A stretch of 64,000 bases of DNA from Rugamonas apoptosis (GTDB taxonomy: Bacteria > Pseudomonadota > Gammaproteobacteria > Burkholderiales > Burkholderiaceae_D): assembly GCF_014042355.1 (NCBI RefSeq), contig NZ_JACEZU010000004.1:62001-126000 (forward strand), in the 5' to 3' direction. Below are positions 20,012 through 32,039 of this stretch, in pieces; within the stretch, counting starts at the first letter, position 1; each line of letters begins with the position of its first letter. Position numbers and translations under genes: made by a program. Below the pieces are notes generated by a model that worked only from the letters and a program-made list of their open reading frames with translations, made no database searches and had not been told where the DNA came from.

Positions 20012-20025
20012 GGCGGTAAGCCGCC
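20012..20025. terminator. Hairpin between the convergent CLC and glpR genes
   Basis: GGCGG and CCGCC form a five-base stem with a TAAG tetraloop. A wider GCGGGCGG/CCGCCCGC pairing (19995-20002 with 20021-20028) is an alternative fold. There is no T-tract. Confidence 0.3.
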
Positions 20026-20036
20026 CGCGCCGCGCC

Positions 20037-20798
20037 TTACTCGGCGGGCGCCACCAGGACTTCGACGCCGGAGGCATCGAATGCGGCCAGCGCTTCCGGC
20101 GGCACCGGCAGATCGGTGATGAATTTATCGATCTGCGCGATATTCCCAAGCCGAACCAACGCGTGGCGGCCGAATTTGGTGTGGTCTGCCACCAGCCACA
20201 CTTCGCGCGACTGTTCGATGATGGCCTGGGTCACGCGCACCTCACGGTAGTCGTAATCGAGCAGCGTGCCGTCGTTTTCGATGCCGGACACGCCGATGAT
20301 GCCGATATCGACCTTGAACTGACGCATGAAGTCGATGGTGGCCTCGCCCACGATGCCGCAATCGCGCTTGCGCACCAGGCCACCGGCCACGATCACCTCC
20401 ACCTCGCCGCTGCTCGACAGCAGGGACGCCACGTTCAGGTTGTTGGTCACCACCCGTATCCCCTTGTGCTGCTGCAGGGCCTTGGCCACTTCCTCGGTGG
20501 TGGTGCCGATGTTGATGATCAGCGAACGCCCCGGCTCCACCTGCGCGGCCGCCATCTGGCCGATGCGGCGCTTGGCGTCCGTATCCATCACGCGGCGGCG
20601 GTCGTAATCGATGTTCTCCACCGTCGACGGAATGCCGACACCGCCGTGGTAGCGCGCCAGCAGGCGGGCGTCCTCCAGCTCGCGGATGTCGCGGCGGATG
20701 GTCTGGGTGGTGACTTCCAACAATCTCGCAAGCTCTTCGACGGAGGTGTCTCCGTGAGCCCGGATATGGTCCAGCAATCGGCGGTGGCGTGGCGTCAT
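20037..20798 (-). CDS. glpR: Glycerol-3-phosphate regulon repressor, DeoR family
   Basis: A 253-residue DeoR-type repressor. The N-terminal winged helix (SVEELARLLEVTTQTIRRDIRELEDARLLARYHGG) is the DeoR signature, and the C-terminal sugar-phosphate sensor domain carries NIGTTTEEVAKAL. It is divergent from glpD and lies next to every glycerol gene in the window, so glycerol 3-phosphate is the likely inducer. Operator-like repeats stand 10-26 bases before its own ATG, implying autoregulation. Its identity as GlpR rests on family plus context. Confidence 0.9.
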   Translation of the reverse strand: MTPRHRRLLDHIRAHGDTSVEELARLLEVTTQTIRRDIRELEDARLLARYHGGVGIPSTVENIDYDRRRVMDTDAKRRIGQMAAAQVEPGRSLIINIGTTTEEVAKALQQHKGIRVVTNNLNVASLLSSSGEVEVIVAGGLVRKRDCGIVGEATIDFMRQFKVDIGIIGVSGIENDGTLLDYDYREVRVTQAIIEQSREVWLVADHTKFGRHALVRLGNIAQIDKFITDLPVPPEALAAFDASGVEVLVAPAE

Positions 20799-20807
20799 GG
20801 TTTTCTA

Positions 20808-20824
20808 ATGAACAAAAATGAACG
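20808..20824. promoter_or_regulatory. GlpR operator-like tandem repeat (site 1)
   Basis: ATGAACA at 20808 and ATGAACG at 20818 are direct repeats with a ten-base period, just upstream of the glpR start. The same motif recurs at sites 2-4. Confidence 0.5.
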
Positions 20825-20879
20825 GTTTTTCACTCGATCGCAATGATACGCGCCTTGCGCGCATGTGGTTGAAATTTTT

Positions 20880-20894
20880 TTCATTCTTGTTCGT
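20880..20894 (-). promoter_or_regulatory. GlpR operator-like tandem repeat (site 2)
   Basis: On the minus strand ACGAACA is followed ten bases on by ATGAAAA. This is the same half-site and spacing as site 1, in the glpR-glpD gap. Confidence 0.4.
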
Positions 20895-21012
20895 TGTAGT
20901 TGTTTTTATCGCCATCGAAATGACCATACGAGCACGCGCACGCCCCTTGCGCATCCAAAACGCCTGCTACATGCCCCAGTTGCGCGGCACATGCCAGCGC
21001 CAAAGAATTAAT

Positions 21013-21047
21013 GTTCACATGAACCATAACGAACAAAAAAATGAACA
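21013..21047. promoter_or_regulatory. GlpR operator-like cluster upstream of the glpD promoter (site 3)
   Basis: ATGAACC (21019), ACGAACA (21029) and ATGAACA (21041) form a tandem array. The first overlaps the inverted repeat GTTCACATGAAC (21013-21024). The cluster ends nine bases before the glpD -35, a position suited to repression. Confidence 0.5.
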
Positions 21048-21055
21048 AATAATTG

Positions 21056-21083
21056 TTGTAGTTTTTTCGAGTTTGCGTACAAT
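21056..21083 (+). promoter_or_regulatory. Candidate glpD operon promoter
   Basis: TTGTAG at 21056-21061 and TACAAT at 21078-21083 are separated by 16 bases. The leader to glpD would be about 170 bases long and includes the small ORF at 21199. Confidence 0.5.
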
Positions 21084-21190
21084 GGCCATTCCAGCAATGC
21101 AGCCTTGCTAATAAAACCAACAAAAACTTGTCGCGAAGATAGCGCAAATATGGAGACGACGGCCGCAGACCAACGCGTCCAACATAAGGA

Positions 21191-21205
21191 ATGAGCAAAT
21201 GAACA
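21191..21205 (+). promoter_or_regulatory. Operator-like repeat in the glpD leader (site 4, weak)
   Basis: ATGAGCA at 21191 and ATGAACA at 21199 resemble the GlpR half-site but are only eight bases apart. The second also serves as the start of the leader ORF, so the match may be coincidental. Confidence 0.25.
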
Positions 21206-21267
21206 TATACCAACAGCTGCCACCCTGCCCCGTACGCACCGGCCACCGTCCGGCAAGCCGTCCATGA
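21199..21267 (+). CDS. 22-codon leader ORF overlapping the glpD start
   Basis: A small ORF begins at ATG 21199, eight bases after AAGGA (21186-21190). It runs 22 codons, starting MNIYQQLPPC, to a TGA at 21265-21267 that interleaves with the first glpD ATG (ATGATG). glpD itself has no Shine-Dalgarno sequence, so translation of this ORF would deliver ribosomes to it. The peptide is rich in proline and arginine and has no recognised family. Whether it is made is unknown. Confidence 0.45.
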   Translation: MNIYQQLPPCPVRTGHRPASRP

Positions 21268-22811
21268 TGATGACCAACAACCTCCCGGCAGCCAAACGCA
21301 GCTGCGATCTGCTGATCATCGGCGGCGGTATCAACGGCGCCGGCATTGCCCGTGACGCCATCGGCCGTGGCCTGAGCGTGATCCTGTGCGAACAGCACGA
21401 CCTGGCCCAGCACACCTCGTCCGCCAGCACCAAGCTGATTCACGGCGGCCTGCGCTATCTGGAATATTATGAATTCAAGCTGGTGCGCAAAGCCCTGCTG
21501 GAACGTGAAGTGCTGCTGCGCGCCGCGCCGCACATCATGCATCCGCTGCGTTTTGTGATGCCGCACGACGCCAGCCAGCGTCCCGCGTGGATGATACGGG
21601 CCGGCCTGTTCCTGTACGATCACCTGGCCCACCGCAAGTTCCTGCCCGCGTCGAACGGCATCTCGCTGCGCCGCCACGAAGCCGGCGCGCCGCTCAAGGG
21701 AGACTACCGCAAAGGGTTCGTCTATTCCGACGGTTGGGTCGACGACGCCAGGCTGGTGGTGCTGAACGCGCTCGACGCCAAGGAACGCGGCGCCACCATC
21801 CTCACCCGCACCAAGTGCGTGGCCATACACCAGCAAGGCGAAGGCTGGCAGGCCACCCTGGACAGCGAAGACCAGGGCCGCATCGACGTGCAGGCGCGCG
21901 CCATCGTGAACGCGGCCGGGCCTTGGGCCGGCCAGATGGCCAACGCGGCCGGCGGCGGCAAGGGCCACGGCCTGCGCCTGATCAAAGGCAGCCATATCAT
22001 CGTGCCGCGCCTGTTCAGCCACCCATACGCCTACATTTTCCAGAACCCGGACAAGCGCATCATCTTCGCCATCCCCTACCAGGATGAATTCACGCTGATC
22101 GGCACCACCGACCTGGAATACACGGGCGAACCGGGCGCCGTGCGGATCGACGACAGCGAAGTCGCCTACCTGTGCCAGATGGCCAACCGCTACTTCAGCA
22201 AGCAGATCAGCGCGGCCGACGTAGTGGGCACCTATTCCGGCGTCCGCCCGCTGCTGGACGACGCCTCGCAATCCGCGTCCGCCGTCACCCGCGATTACCT
22301 GCTCGAATGCGACCCACATGCGCCGCCCTTCCTCAATGTCTGGGGCGGCAAGATCACCACCTACCGCAAGCTGGCCGAGGAAGCGCTCGACATGCTGCAA
22401 CAGCGCCTGGGCACGAGCGCGCCCGATTGGACGGCCGAGGAACCGTTGCCAGGCGGCGACCTGCAACAGCCAGGCGCCCTGGTGCGCAAGGGCGCGTTCG
22501 ACCAGTTCCTGACGCGCCTGGGCCAGTCGCACCCCTGGTTGCCGGCGCCGCTGGCAAAACGCTATGCGCGCTGCTACGGCACCCGCCTGCAGCGCATGCT
22601 GGGCGACGCCAACAAGATGGCCGACCTGGGCGAGGAACTGGCGCCGGGCCTGTACGAACGGGAAGCGCGCTATCTGGTCACCGTGGAATGGGCCCGCAGC
22701 GCCGACGACATCCTGTGGCGCCGCACCAAATGCGGCCTGTACGCACAACCGCAACACCATGCCCGCCTGACCCAGTGGCTCAACCATGAGCGAGCGGGCC
22801 AGGCGGCATAA
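21264..22811 (+). CDS. glpD: Aerobic glycerol-3-phosphate dehydrogenase
   Basis: A 515-residue FAD enzyme that oxidises sn-glycerol 3-phosphate to dihydroxyacetone phosphate at the inner membrane and feeds electrons to quinone. The FAD motif IIGGGINGAGIARDA lies at residues 17-31, followed by SSASTKLIHGGLRYLEYYEFKLV, the GlpD hallmark. Three consecutive ATGs (21264, 21267, 21270) could start it; none has a ribosome site, so coupling to the leader ORF is likely. It heads the glycerol operon, with glpS starting 24 bases after its stop. Confidence 0.95.
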   Translation: MMMTNNLPAAKRSCDLLIIGGGINGAGIARDAIGRGLSVILCEQHDLAQHTSSASTKLIHGGLRYLEYYEFKLVRKALLEREVLLRAAPHIMHPLRFVMPHDASQRPAWMIRAGLFLYDHLAHRKFLPASNGISLRRHEAGAPLKGDYRKGFVYSDGWVDDARLVVLNALDAKERGATILTRTKCVAIHQQGEGWQATLDSEDQGRIDVQARAIVNAAGPWAGQMANAAGGGKGHGLRLIKGSHIIVPRLFSHPYAYIFQNPDKRIIFAIPYQDEFTLIGTTDLEYTGEPGAVRIDDSEVAYLCQMANRYFSKQISAADVVGTYSGVRPLLDDASQSASAVTRDYLLECDPHAPPFLNVWGGKITTYRKLAEEALDMLQQRLGTSAPDWTAEEPLPGGDLQQPGALVRKGAFDQFLTRLGQSHPWLPAPLAKRYARCYGTRLQRMLGDANKMADLGEELAPGLYEREARYLVTVEWARSADDILWRRTKCGLYAQPQHHARLTQWLNHERAGQAA

Positions 22812-22835
22812 ACGAACAACGCAAGGAGACGTGCA

Positions 22836-23936
22836 GTGATATTAGAGCTTAAAGATATAAGCCTGAGAGTTGGAGCAGAGACCTATCTGTACCCGATGGA
22901 CCTGAAACTGGTCCCTGGCACCATCAATGTACTGCTGGGGCCTACCCAGGCCGGCAAGACCTCGCTGATGCGGGTGATCGCGGGCCTGGATCGTCCCACG
23001 GCCGGCCGCGTGCTGGTCGATGGCAAGGACGTCACCGGCGTCAGCGTGCGCGAGCGCAACCTGGCCATGGTGTACCAGCAGTTCGTCAACTACCCGGCCA
23101 TGACGGTGTACGAGAACATCGCCGCGCCGCTGCGCCTGCAGCGCTGCCCGGCGGCGGAAATCGACCAGCGCGTGCGCGCCATCGCCACCAAGCTGCACAT
23201 CGATCACCTGCTGCAACGGCTGCCCGGCGCCCTGTCCGGCGGCCAGCAGCAACGCTGCGCGCTGGCGCGGGCCTTGGTCAAGCGCGCCCCGCTGGTGCTG
23301 CTGGACGAACCGCTCGTCAACCTCGATTACAAGCTGCGCGAAGAACTGCGCATGGAACTGTCGTCGCTGTTCGCCGACGGCCAGACCACGGTGGTCTATG
23401 CCACCACGGAACCGCAGGAAGCCTTGCTGCTGGGCGGCCATACGGTACTGATGGACGCCGGCCGCATCCTGCAAACAGGCCCCACGCTGGCCGTCTACCA
23501 GCGCCCGGCCACGATCCGCGCCGCCGCCATCTTCAACGATCCGCCCATGAATATCTTCGAGGGCCATGTCGAGAACGGCAACAGCGTACGCCTGGACAAC
23601 GGCCCCACCCTGTCCGTGGCGGCGCCCGCGCTGGAACTGCCCACCACCATGCCATGCAAGATCGGCGTGCGCTGCCACCACGTACGCCTGGCCGACGACG
23701 CCAGCCACGCCAACCGCATCGACTGCACCGTGGACCTGGCTGAGTTGAGCGGCTCGGAAACCTACGTCCACCTGCACCACGGCGCCAACAGCCTGGTGGC
23801 GCAAGTGCCGGGCGTGTACGCGGCCGGCATGGACGCGGCGGTGCAGGCCAGCGTCAGCCCCGATCATCTGTTCATTTTCGACGCGGACGGCGCCCTGCTG
23901 CGCGCACCCAAGGAGAACGCCCATGGCGCGCATTGA
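22836..23936 (+). CDS. glpS: Glycerol ABC importer ATP-binding protein GlpS
   Basis: A 366-residue MalK-type ATPase. Walker A is GPTQAGKT (35-42), Q-loop Q81/Q82, an intact signature LSGGQ (133-137) and Walker B LVLLDEP with D157 and E158. The switch histidine expected in the H-loop is missing: the sequence reads YATTEPQEAL, with threonine at 191. A C-terminal OB-fold (TOBE) domain follows. It starts at GTG 22836, seven bases after AAGGAG, and overlaps glpT by 14 bases. The name follows the rhizobial glycerol ABC system; the degenerate H-loop suggests its own ATP site is slow or inactive. Confidence 0.88.
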   Translation: MILELKDISLRVGAETYLYPMDLKLVPGTINVLLGPTQAGKTSLMRVIAGLDRPTAGRVLVDGKDVTGVSVRERNLAMVYQQFVNYPAMTVYENIAAPLRLQRCPAAEIDQRVRAIATKLHIDHLLQRLPGALSGGQQQRCALARALVKRAPLVLLDEPLVNLDYKLREELRMELSSLFADGQTTVVYATTEPQEALLLGGHTVLMDAGRILQTGPTLAVYQRPATIRAAAIFNDPPMNIFEGHVENGNSVRLDNGPTLSVAAPALELPTTMPCKIGVRCHHVRLADDASHANRIDCTVDLAELSGSETYVHLHHGANSLVAQVPGVYAAGMDAAVQASVSPDHLFIFDADGALLRAPKENAHGAH

Positions 23937-25013
23937 ATTCCGCAACCTGGGCCACGCCTACGGCCCCAATCCCACCAATCCGCAGGACTATGCGCTGCAA
24001 CCGATGAACATGGTGTGGGAAGACGGCGGCGCCTACGCGCTGCTGGGCCCATCGGGCTGCGGCAAGTCGACCCTGCTCAACATCATCTCCGGCCTGCTGG
24101 TGCCCTCGCACGGCCAAGTGCTGTTCGACGGCAAAGACATGACGCAGGTGCCCACGCGCGGCCGCAATATCGCGCAGGTGTTCCAGTTCCCCGTGTTGTA
24201 CGACACCATGAGCGTGTACGACAACCTGGCGTTCCCATTGCGTAACCGCAAGATGCCGGAAAAAGAAGTGCACCAGCGCGTGCATGAAGTGGCCGAAATC
24301 CTCGGCATGACGCACGAGCTGAAAGTGCGCGCGGCCGGCATGTCGGCCGACGCCAAGCAGAAAATCTCGCTGGGCCGTGGCCTGGTGCGCAAGGACGTCG
24401 CCGCCATCCTGTTCGATGAACCGCTGACGGTGATCGATCCGCACCTGAAATGGCAGTTGCGCCGCCAGCTCAAGCAAATCCACCAGCAGCTCAAGCTGAC
24501 GCTGATCTACGTCACCCACGACCAGGTGGAGGCGCTCACCTTCGCTGACGAGGTGGTGGTGATGACGAACGGGAAGATCGTCCAGAAAGGCACGCCGGAC
24601 GCGCTGTTCGAACGTCCCGACCACACGTTCGTGGGCTACTTCATCGGCAGCCCCGGCATGAACTTCTACCCTGTCAGCCTGAATGGCGAGACGGACGCGG
24701 TCCAGATCGGCCAGCACCGGCTGGCCGTGGACCCGGCCACGGTGGCCGCCCTGAAAGGCGCCAACGGCAAGGTCAGCCTGGGCATCCGTCCCGAGTTCGT
24801 GCAACTGGCCGCCCCCGGCACGGCCGGTGCGCTGGAGGCGGACATCTGGCAAGTGCAGCAGCTGGGCACCTGCCAACTGGTGACCGGCACGGTGGCCGGC
24901 CATCCGCTCAAGGCCAAACTCGATAGCGCGGTCAACGTGCAGGCGGGACGCCACTGGCTGCGCCTGGCCCGCCCGGAAACCATCTTCTTCTGCAACGACG
25001 AAAGGATAGCGGG

Positions 25014-25017
<4 letters not shown>
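23923..25017 (+). CDS. glpT: Glycerol ABC importer ATP-binding protein GlpT
   Basis: A 364-residue MalK-type ATPase paired with GlpS. Walker A GPSGCGKST (42-50), Q88, Walker B ILFDEP (D165, E166) and H199 in VTHDQ are all intact. The signature is degenerate: where LSGGQ is expected the sequence reads MSADA (140-144). A TOBE domain fills the C-terminus. It overlaps glpS by 14 bases and the next permease by four. The name is that of the rhizobial ABC gene and is unrelated to the E. coli GlpT antiporter. Confidence 0.88.
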
Positions 25018-26709
<1,692 letters not shown>

Positions 26710-26710
26710 G

Positions 26711-26995
26711 ATGGAAATGACATTTGCCTGGATGGCGTGGACCGCGCCCATCGCTATTTTCTTCATCGGCATCTTCCTGATGCTGGCCGGGATGACGGTA
26801 TGGGAGCTGCGCTCGCCCACCGTGGAACGCAAGGGCTTCCTGCCCATGCGCACCACCCGTGGCGACCGCCTGTTCATCGGCCTGCTCACGGCCGCCTACA
26901 TCAACCTGGCCTGGGTCGCGCTGACCGAGATGAGCCAGTGGGTGGCGGCCGGCCTGGGTTTCCTGGCCCTGGTCGTGATCATGGCCAAGGCGTGA
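26711..26995 (+). CDS. glpU: Small membrane protein of the glycerol ABC operon (DUF2160)
   Basis: A 94-residue protein with three hydrophobic segments (about 10-30, 54-71 and 77-92) and a short basic loop between the first two. It lies one base after glpQ. DUF2160 proteins are almost always found between the permeases and binding protein of this transporter type. Their role is not established; an accessory subunit of the permease complex is likely. The symbol follows the rhizobial operon. Confidence 0.8.
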   Translation: MEMTFAWMAWTAPIAIFFIGIFLMLAGMTVWELRSPTVERKGFLPMRTTRGDRLFIGLLTAAYINLAWVALTEMSQWVAAGLGFLALVVIMAKA

Positions 26996-27004
26996 ATTTT
27001 TTTT
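26967..27004 (+). terminator. Weak internal hairpin plus T8 between glpU and glpV
   Basis: CCCTGGTC (26967-26974) pairs with GGCCAAGG (26983-26990) with one mismatch and one G-U. Eight T residues follow at 26997-27004, six bases past the stem. It could attenuate transcription or create a 3' end inside the operon. The stem lies within the last codons of glpU. Confidence 0.35.
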
Positions 27005-27142
27005 GTTGGACGCGTTGCCAAGTCGCCAGTGTTGATATACCGGCCGCCTGGCAGCGCTAGCTGGACAATAAAGCAAGAAGAGACACCCTTCCGTCTCCAT
27101 TGCGGCAGTCCCTGGGAAGGCAATACTACAAGTGGAGAAGAC

Positions 27143-28888
<1,746 letters not shown>

Positions 28889-28903
28889 TCCCGCGCGGGT
28901 CCG

Positions 28904-28945
28904 CAAGGCCGGACTTGGGCGCCCCGGCGCGCAAGTCCGGCCTTG
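28904..28945 (+). terminator. Perfect 14-bp hairpin between glpV and glpK
   Basis: CAAGGCCGGACTTG (28904-28917) pairs perfectly with CAAGTCCGGCCTTG (28932-28945). The loop is 14 bases and can itself pair. There is no T-tract, so it is more likely an mRNA-stabilising or attenuating hairpin at the end of the binding-protein message than a full terminator. Confidence 0.6.
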
Positions 28946-29003
28946 TCGAGACCACCCATGCAACAACCTTCGCAACAACCCATTAAGCAGGACAGACAAC
29001 GTT

Positions 29004-30485
29004 ATGGCCTATTTGCTGGCACTGGACCAGGGCACCTCAAGCTCGCGCACCATCGTCTTCCGCGACAGCGGCGAAATCGTCGCCTCGGCGCAGCAGGAAT
29101 TCACCCAACACTTTCCGCAGCCCGGCTGGGTCGAACACGACGCGCAGGAATTGTGGAGCAGCCAGCTCGCCACCGCCCGCGCCGCGCTGGCCAAGGCGGG
29201 CATCAAGGCGGCCGACATCGCCGCGCTGGGCATCACCAACCAGCGCGAAACCACCGTCGTCTGGGAACGGGCCACGGGCCGTCCCATCTTCAACGCCATC
29301 GTCTGGCAGGACCGCCGCACCGAGGCGCTGTGCGACCGCCTGCGCGCCGATGGCCTGGCCGAAACGATCCGCCACAAGACGGGCCTGATCCTCGACCCCT
29401 ATTTTTCCGCCACCAAACTGAACTGGATCCTGAACCACGTGGACGGCGCCCGCGCGCGTGCCGCGCGTGGCGAACTGGCCTTCGGTACGGTGGACAGCTG
29501 GCTGGCCTGGAACCTCACCGGCGGCCGCCTGCATGTGACGGACGTGAGCAACGCCGCCCGCACCATGCTGTGGAATATCCATGAAGGCTGCTGGGACCAG
29601 GAGCTGCTGGCCTGGCTGGACATTCCACCGGAAGTCCTGCCCGAAGTGCGTCCGTCCAGCCACCAGTATGGCGCCACCGACGCGCAATGGCTGGGCGGCT
29701 CCGTGCCCATCGCCGGCCTCGCGGGCGACCAGCAGTCGGCCCTGTTCGGCCAGGCCTGCTTTGAGCCCGGCATGGCCAAGAACACGTACGGCACCGGATG
29801 CTTCATGCTGCTCAACACGGGCGAGCAATGTGCCGATTCGAAAAATGGTTTGATCAGCACCGCGGCCTGCCAGGCCGGCGCCACCCGCCAGTACGCGCTG
29901 GAAGGCAGCGTATTTGTCGGCGGCGCCGTCGTGCAGTGGCTGCGCGATGGCCTCAAGGCCATCAACAGCACGGCCGAAGTGGAAGCACTGGCCGGCTCCG
30001 TCCCCGATTCCGGCGGTGTTGTATTTGTGCCATCTTTCACGGGATTGGGCGCGCCGTACTGGGTGCCGTCGGCCAAAGGTGCCATACTGGGATTGAGCCG
30101 CGGTACCACCCAGGCTCACATCGCGCGTGCCGCGCTGGAAGGTATCGCCTTCCAAAGCGCAGCCCTGCTACAAGCCATGATGCGCGATGCGGCCACGCCG
30201 ATCACCGAACTGCGCGTGGACGGCGGGGCCTGCGCCAATTCCCTGCTGCTGCAATTCCAGGCCGACCTGCTGGGCATTCCCGTCCTGCGTCCGCAAGTGA
30301 CGGAAACCACGGCCTTGGGCGCCGCATATCTGGCTGGCCTGTCCAGCGGCGTCTATCGCGACCGCGAGCAACTGGCCGCGCAATGGCGGGTCGAGCGCGT
30401 GTTTGAACCGGCCATGGACCGGGCCCAGGCGCAAGAACGCATGCACAGCTGGGAGCGCGCCATCAGCCAGGTGCGCCCTGTTTAA
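29004..30485 (+). CDS. glpK: Glycerol kinase
   Basis: A 493-residue FGGY-family kinase that phosphorylates glycerol to sn-glycerol 3-phosphate, the GlpD substrate and likely GlpR inducer. The N-terminal phosphate-binding motif [15 protein letters not shown], the NQRETTVVW block, [16 protein letters not shown] and the FGGY C-terminal signature ([23 protein letters not shown]) are intact. An AGGACAG ribosome site precedes the ATG. It follows glpV after the 14-bp hairpin and is the last enzyme of the pathway in this operon. Confidence 0.96.
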   Translation: MAYLLALDQGTSSSRTIVFRDSGEIVASAQQEFTQHFPQPGWVEHDAQELWSSQLATARAALAKAGIKAADIAALGITNQRETTVVWERATGRPIFNAIVWQDRRTEALCDRLRADGLAETIRHKTGLILDPYFSATKLNWILNHVDGARARAARGELAFGTVDSWLAWNLTGGRLHVTDVSNAARTMLWNIHEGCWDQELLAWLDIPPEVLPEVRPSSHQYGATDAQWLGGSVPIAGLAGDQQSALFGQACFEPGMAKNTYGTGCFMLLNTGEQCADSKNGLISTAACQAGATRQYALEGSVFVGGAVVQWLRDGLKAINSTAEVEALAGSVPDSGGVVFVPSFTGLGAPYWVPSAKGAILGLSRGTTQAHIARAALEGIAFQSAALLQAMMRDAATPITELRVDGGACANSLLLQFQADLLGIPVLRPQVTETTALGAAYLAGLSSGVYRDREQLAAQWRVERVFEPAMDRAQAQERMHSWERAISQVRPV

Positions 30486-30517
30486 CCGCTTCATCGCAAG
30501 AACCCGAATTCGAACCG

Positions 30518-30679
30518 CTAGTGGACTGTAAGGGAGAATCGGTCGTGAAGGACGCGCCGGCGGCGCACAGGGCAAGGCGCAAAGCGCAGCGATAGCGGGC
30601 TATCGCGAGCATTTGCAACGCAGCCATGGGCGTTGCCGGCACGGCAGGCACGATCGATTCGAACATTACAGTTCACTAG
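30518..30679. repeat. 162-bp palindromic MITE-like element
   Basis: The ends are CTAGTGGACTGTAA (30518-30531) and TTACAGTTCACTAG (30666-30679), inverted repeats with one mismatch. The similarity continues inwards (AATCGGTCGTG against AATCGATCGTG). The centre is a perfect palindrome, GCGATAGC-GG-GCTATCGC (30589-30606). There is no ORF. It fills most of the glpK-porin gap and looks like a non-autonomous mobile or dispersed intergenic repeat. Confidence 0.65.
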
Positions 30680-30731
30680 GTTCACAGAGCGTGGTGCTGC
30701 ACACCACAACATTAAAAGAGGGAGATAAGGC

Positions 30732-31988
30732 ATGACACAACGGATGTTGAAACTGCTGCCACTGGCCATCGCGGCCGCGCTGGCGAGCGGCGCGGCCTGC
30801 GCCGATGCTGGCCACGACGAGGAAGGCTTCCACGGCTACCTGCGCGCCGGCTCCGGCACCAGCTCGGGCCACGGCCCGCAAGCTTGCTACGGCCTCGGTG
30901 GCAACACCATGAAGTACCGCCTCGGTAACGAGTGCGACGCCTACTTCGAAGGCGGCTACACCAAGGAAGTGGCCAAATCGGCCGACGGCGTGAGCTTCGT
31001 CGCCACGCTGTGGGGCACCGAGTACAACTCCGGTTCCGATTTCGGTGACGCCAAGCTGGGCCTGGCCAAGGCCTACGTGGAAGCGAAAGGGCTGGACTTC
31101 CTGAGCGGCGGCGTGGCCTGGATCGGTAAGCGCTACTACTACCGTCCCGACATCCACATGCTGGACCTGCAGTACATCAACCTGAACGGCACCGGCGGCG
31201 GTATCGACGGCGTCAAGGCCGGCCCCGGCAAATTCAGCTACGCCGTGTTCAAGGATAACGACAGCAATATCATCAATCCCCAGACCGGCCTGGTGACCAA
31301 CACCAACGCCGCCATTCGCCAGAACTTCATCTACGAAGGCCTGCCCGTCAACCCGGGCGGCAGCATCGACGTGGCCACGTCGCTGATCACGGCGCAGGGC
31401 GACGGCCGCCACGGCGGCTGGCAGTTGACGGTACTGCACAAGCAGGACAAGGTCCTCGGCGGCGGCAATACCTTCGGCGTGCAGTACGGCGTGGGCGCCG
31501 GCACCGGCATTGGCGTGGGCAACGACCGCATGGGCGCGGCCGGCAGCACCCTGCTCAACTCCGACGTTAAACGCAGCCGCATCTTCGACGACCTGGTGGT
31601 GCAGCCCACGCCGGAATTCAGCATGGAATTCGTCGCGCTGGCGCAGCACGACCGCTCCGACGCCACCGGCTCGACCACCTGGACCACGCTGGGCGCGCGC
31701 CCAGCGTATGCGCTCAACAACCACTTCAAGCTGCAATTTGAACTGGGCACGCACCGCGTCACCCAGCCGGGCGCCGACACGCTGCGCCTGACCAAGCTGA
31801 CGTTCGCGCCCACCATCACGGCCGGCAAGGGTTATTGGGATCGTCCGGAACTGCGCGCCTACATCACCTACGGCAAGTGGAACGACGCCGCCCGTGGCGC
31901 CGTCAACGCCAACAACAACTCCGGTCCTGTGTTTGGCAGTAACACCAGCGGCACCTCCGCCGGCCTGCAAGTGGAAGCCTGGTTCTAA
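30732..31988 (+). CDS. LamB/maltoporin family outer-membrane porin
   Basis: A 418-residue porin with a signal peptide (cleavage near GAACA-DAG) and a barrel ending in an aromatic residue (VEAWF). The blocks YFEGGYTKEV and GGVAWIGKRYYYRPDIHMLDLQY are typical of LamB. It follows glpK after the palindromic element and is bounded by a terminator, so it is probably the outer-membrane entry route for the glycerol system, or for related polyols. That substrate link is inferred from position alone. Confidence 0.87.
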   Translation: MTQRMLKLLPLAIAAALASGAACADAGHDEEGFHGYLRAGSGTSSGHGPQACYGLGGNTMKYRLGNECDAYFEGGYTKEVAKSADGVSFVATLWGTEYNSGSDFGDAKLGLAKAYVEAKGLDFLSGGVAWIGKRYYYRPDIHMLDLQYINLNGTGGGIDGVKAGPGKFSYAVFKDNDSNIINPQTGLVTNTNAAIRQNFIYEGLPVNPGGSIDVATSLITAQGDGRHGGWQLTVLHKQDKVLGGGNTFGVQYGVGAGTGIGVGNDRMGAAGSTLLNSDVKRSRIFDDLVVQPTPEFSMEFVALAQHDRSDATGSTTWTTLGARPAYALNNHFKLQFELGTHRVTQPGADTLRLTKLTFAPTITAGKGYWDRPELRAYITYGKWNDAARGAVNANNNSGPVFGSNTSGTSAGLQVEAWF

Positions 31989-31997
31989 GGCCTTCCT

Positions 31998-32033
31998 GCC
32001 GCCGCGTCGTCCTGGCGCGGTGGCGTTTCTATT
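31998..32033 (+). terminator. Intrinsic terminator of the porin gene
   Basis: GCCGCCGCG (31998-32006) pairs with CGCGGTGGC (32016-32024) over nine bases with one G-U. A T-rich stretch, TTTCTATT, follows at 32026-32033. It lies ten bases past the porin stop. Confidence 0.65.
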
Positions 32034-32039
32034 GCCGCA

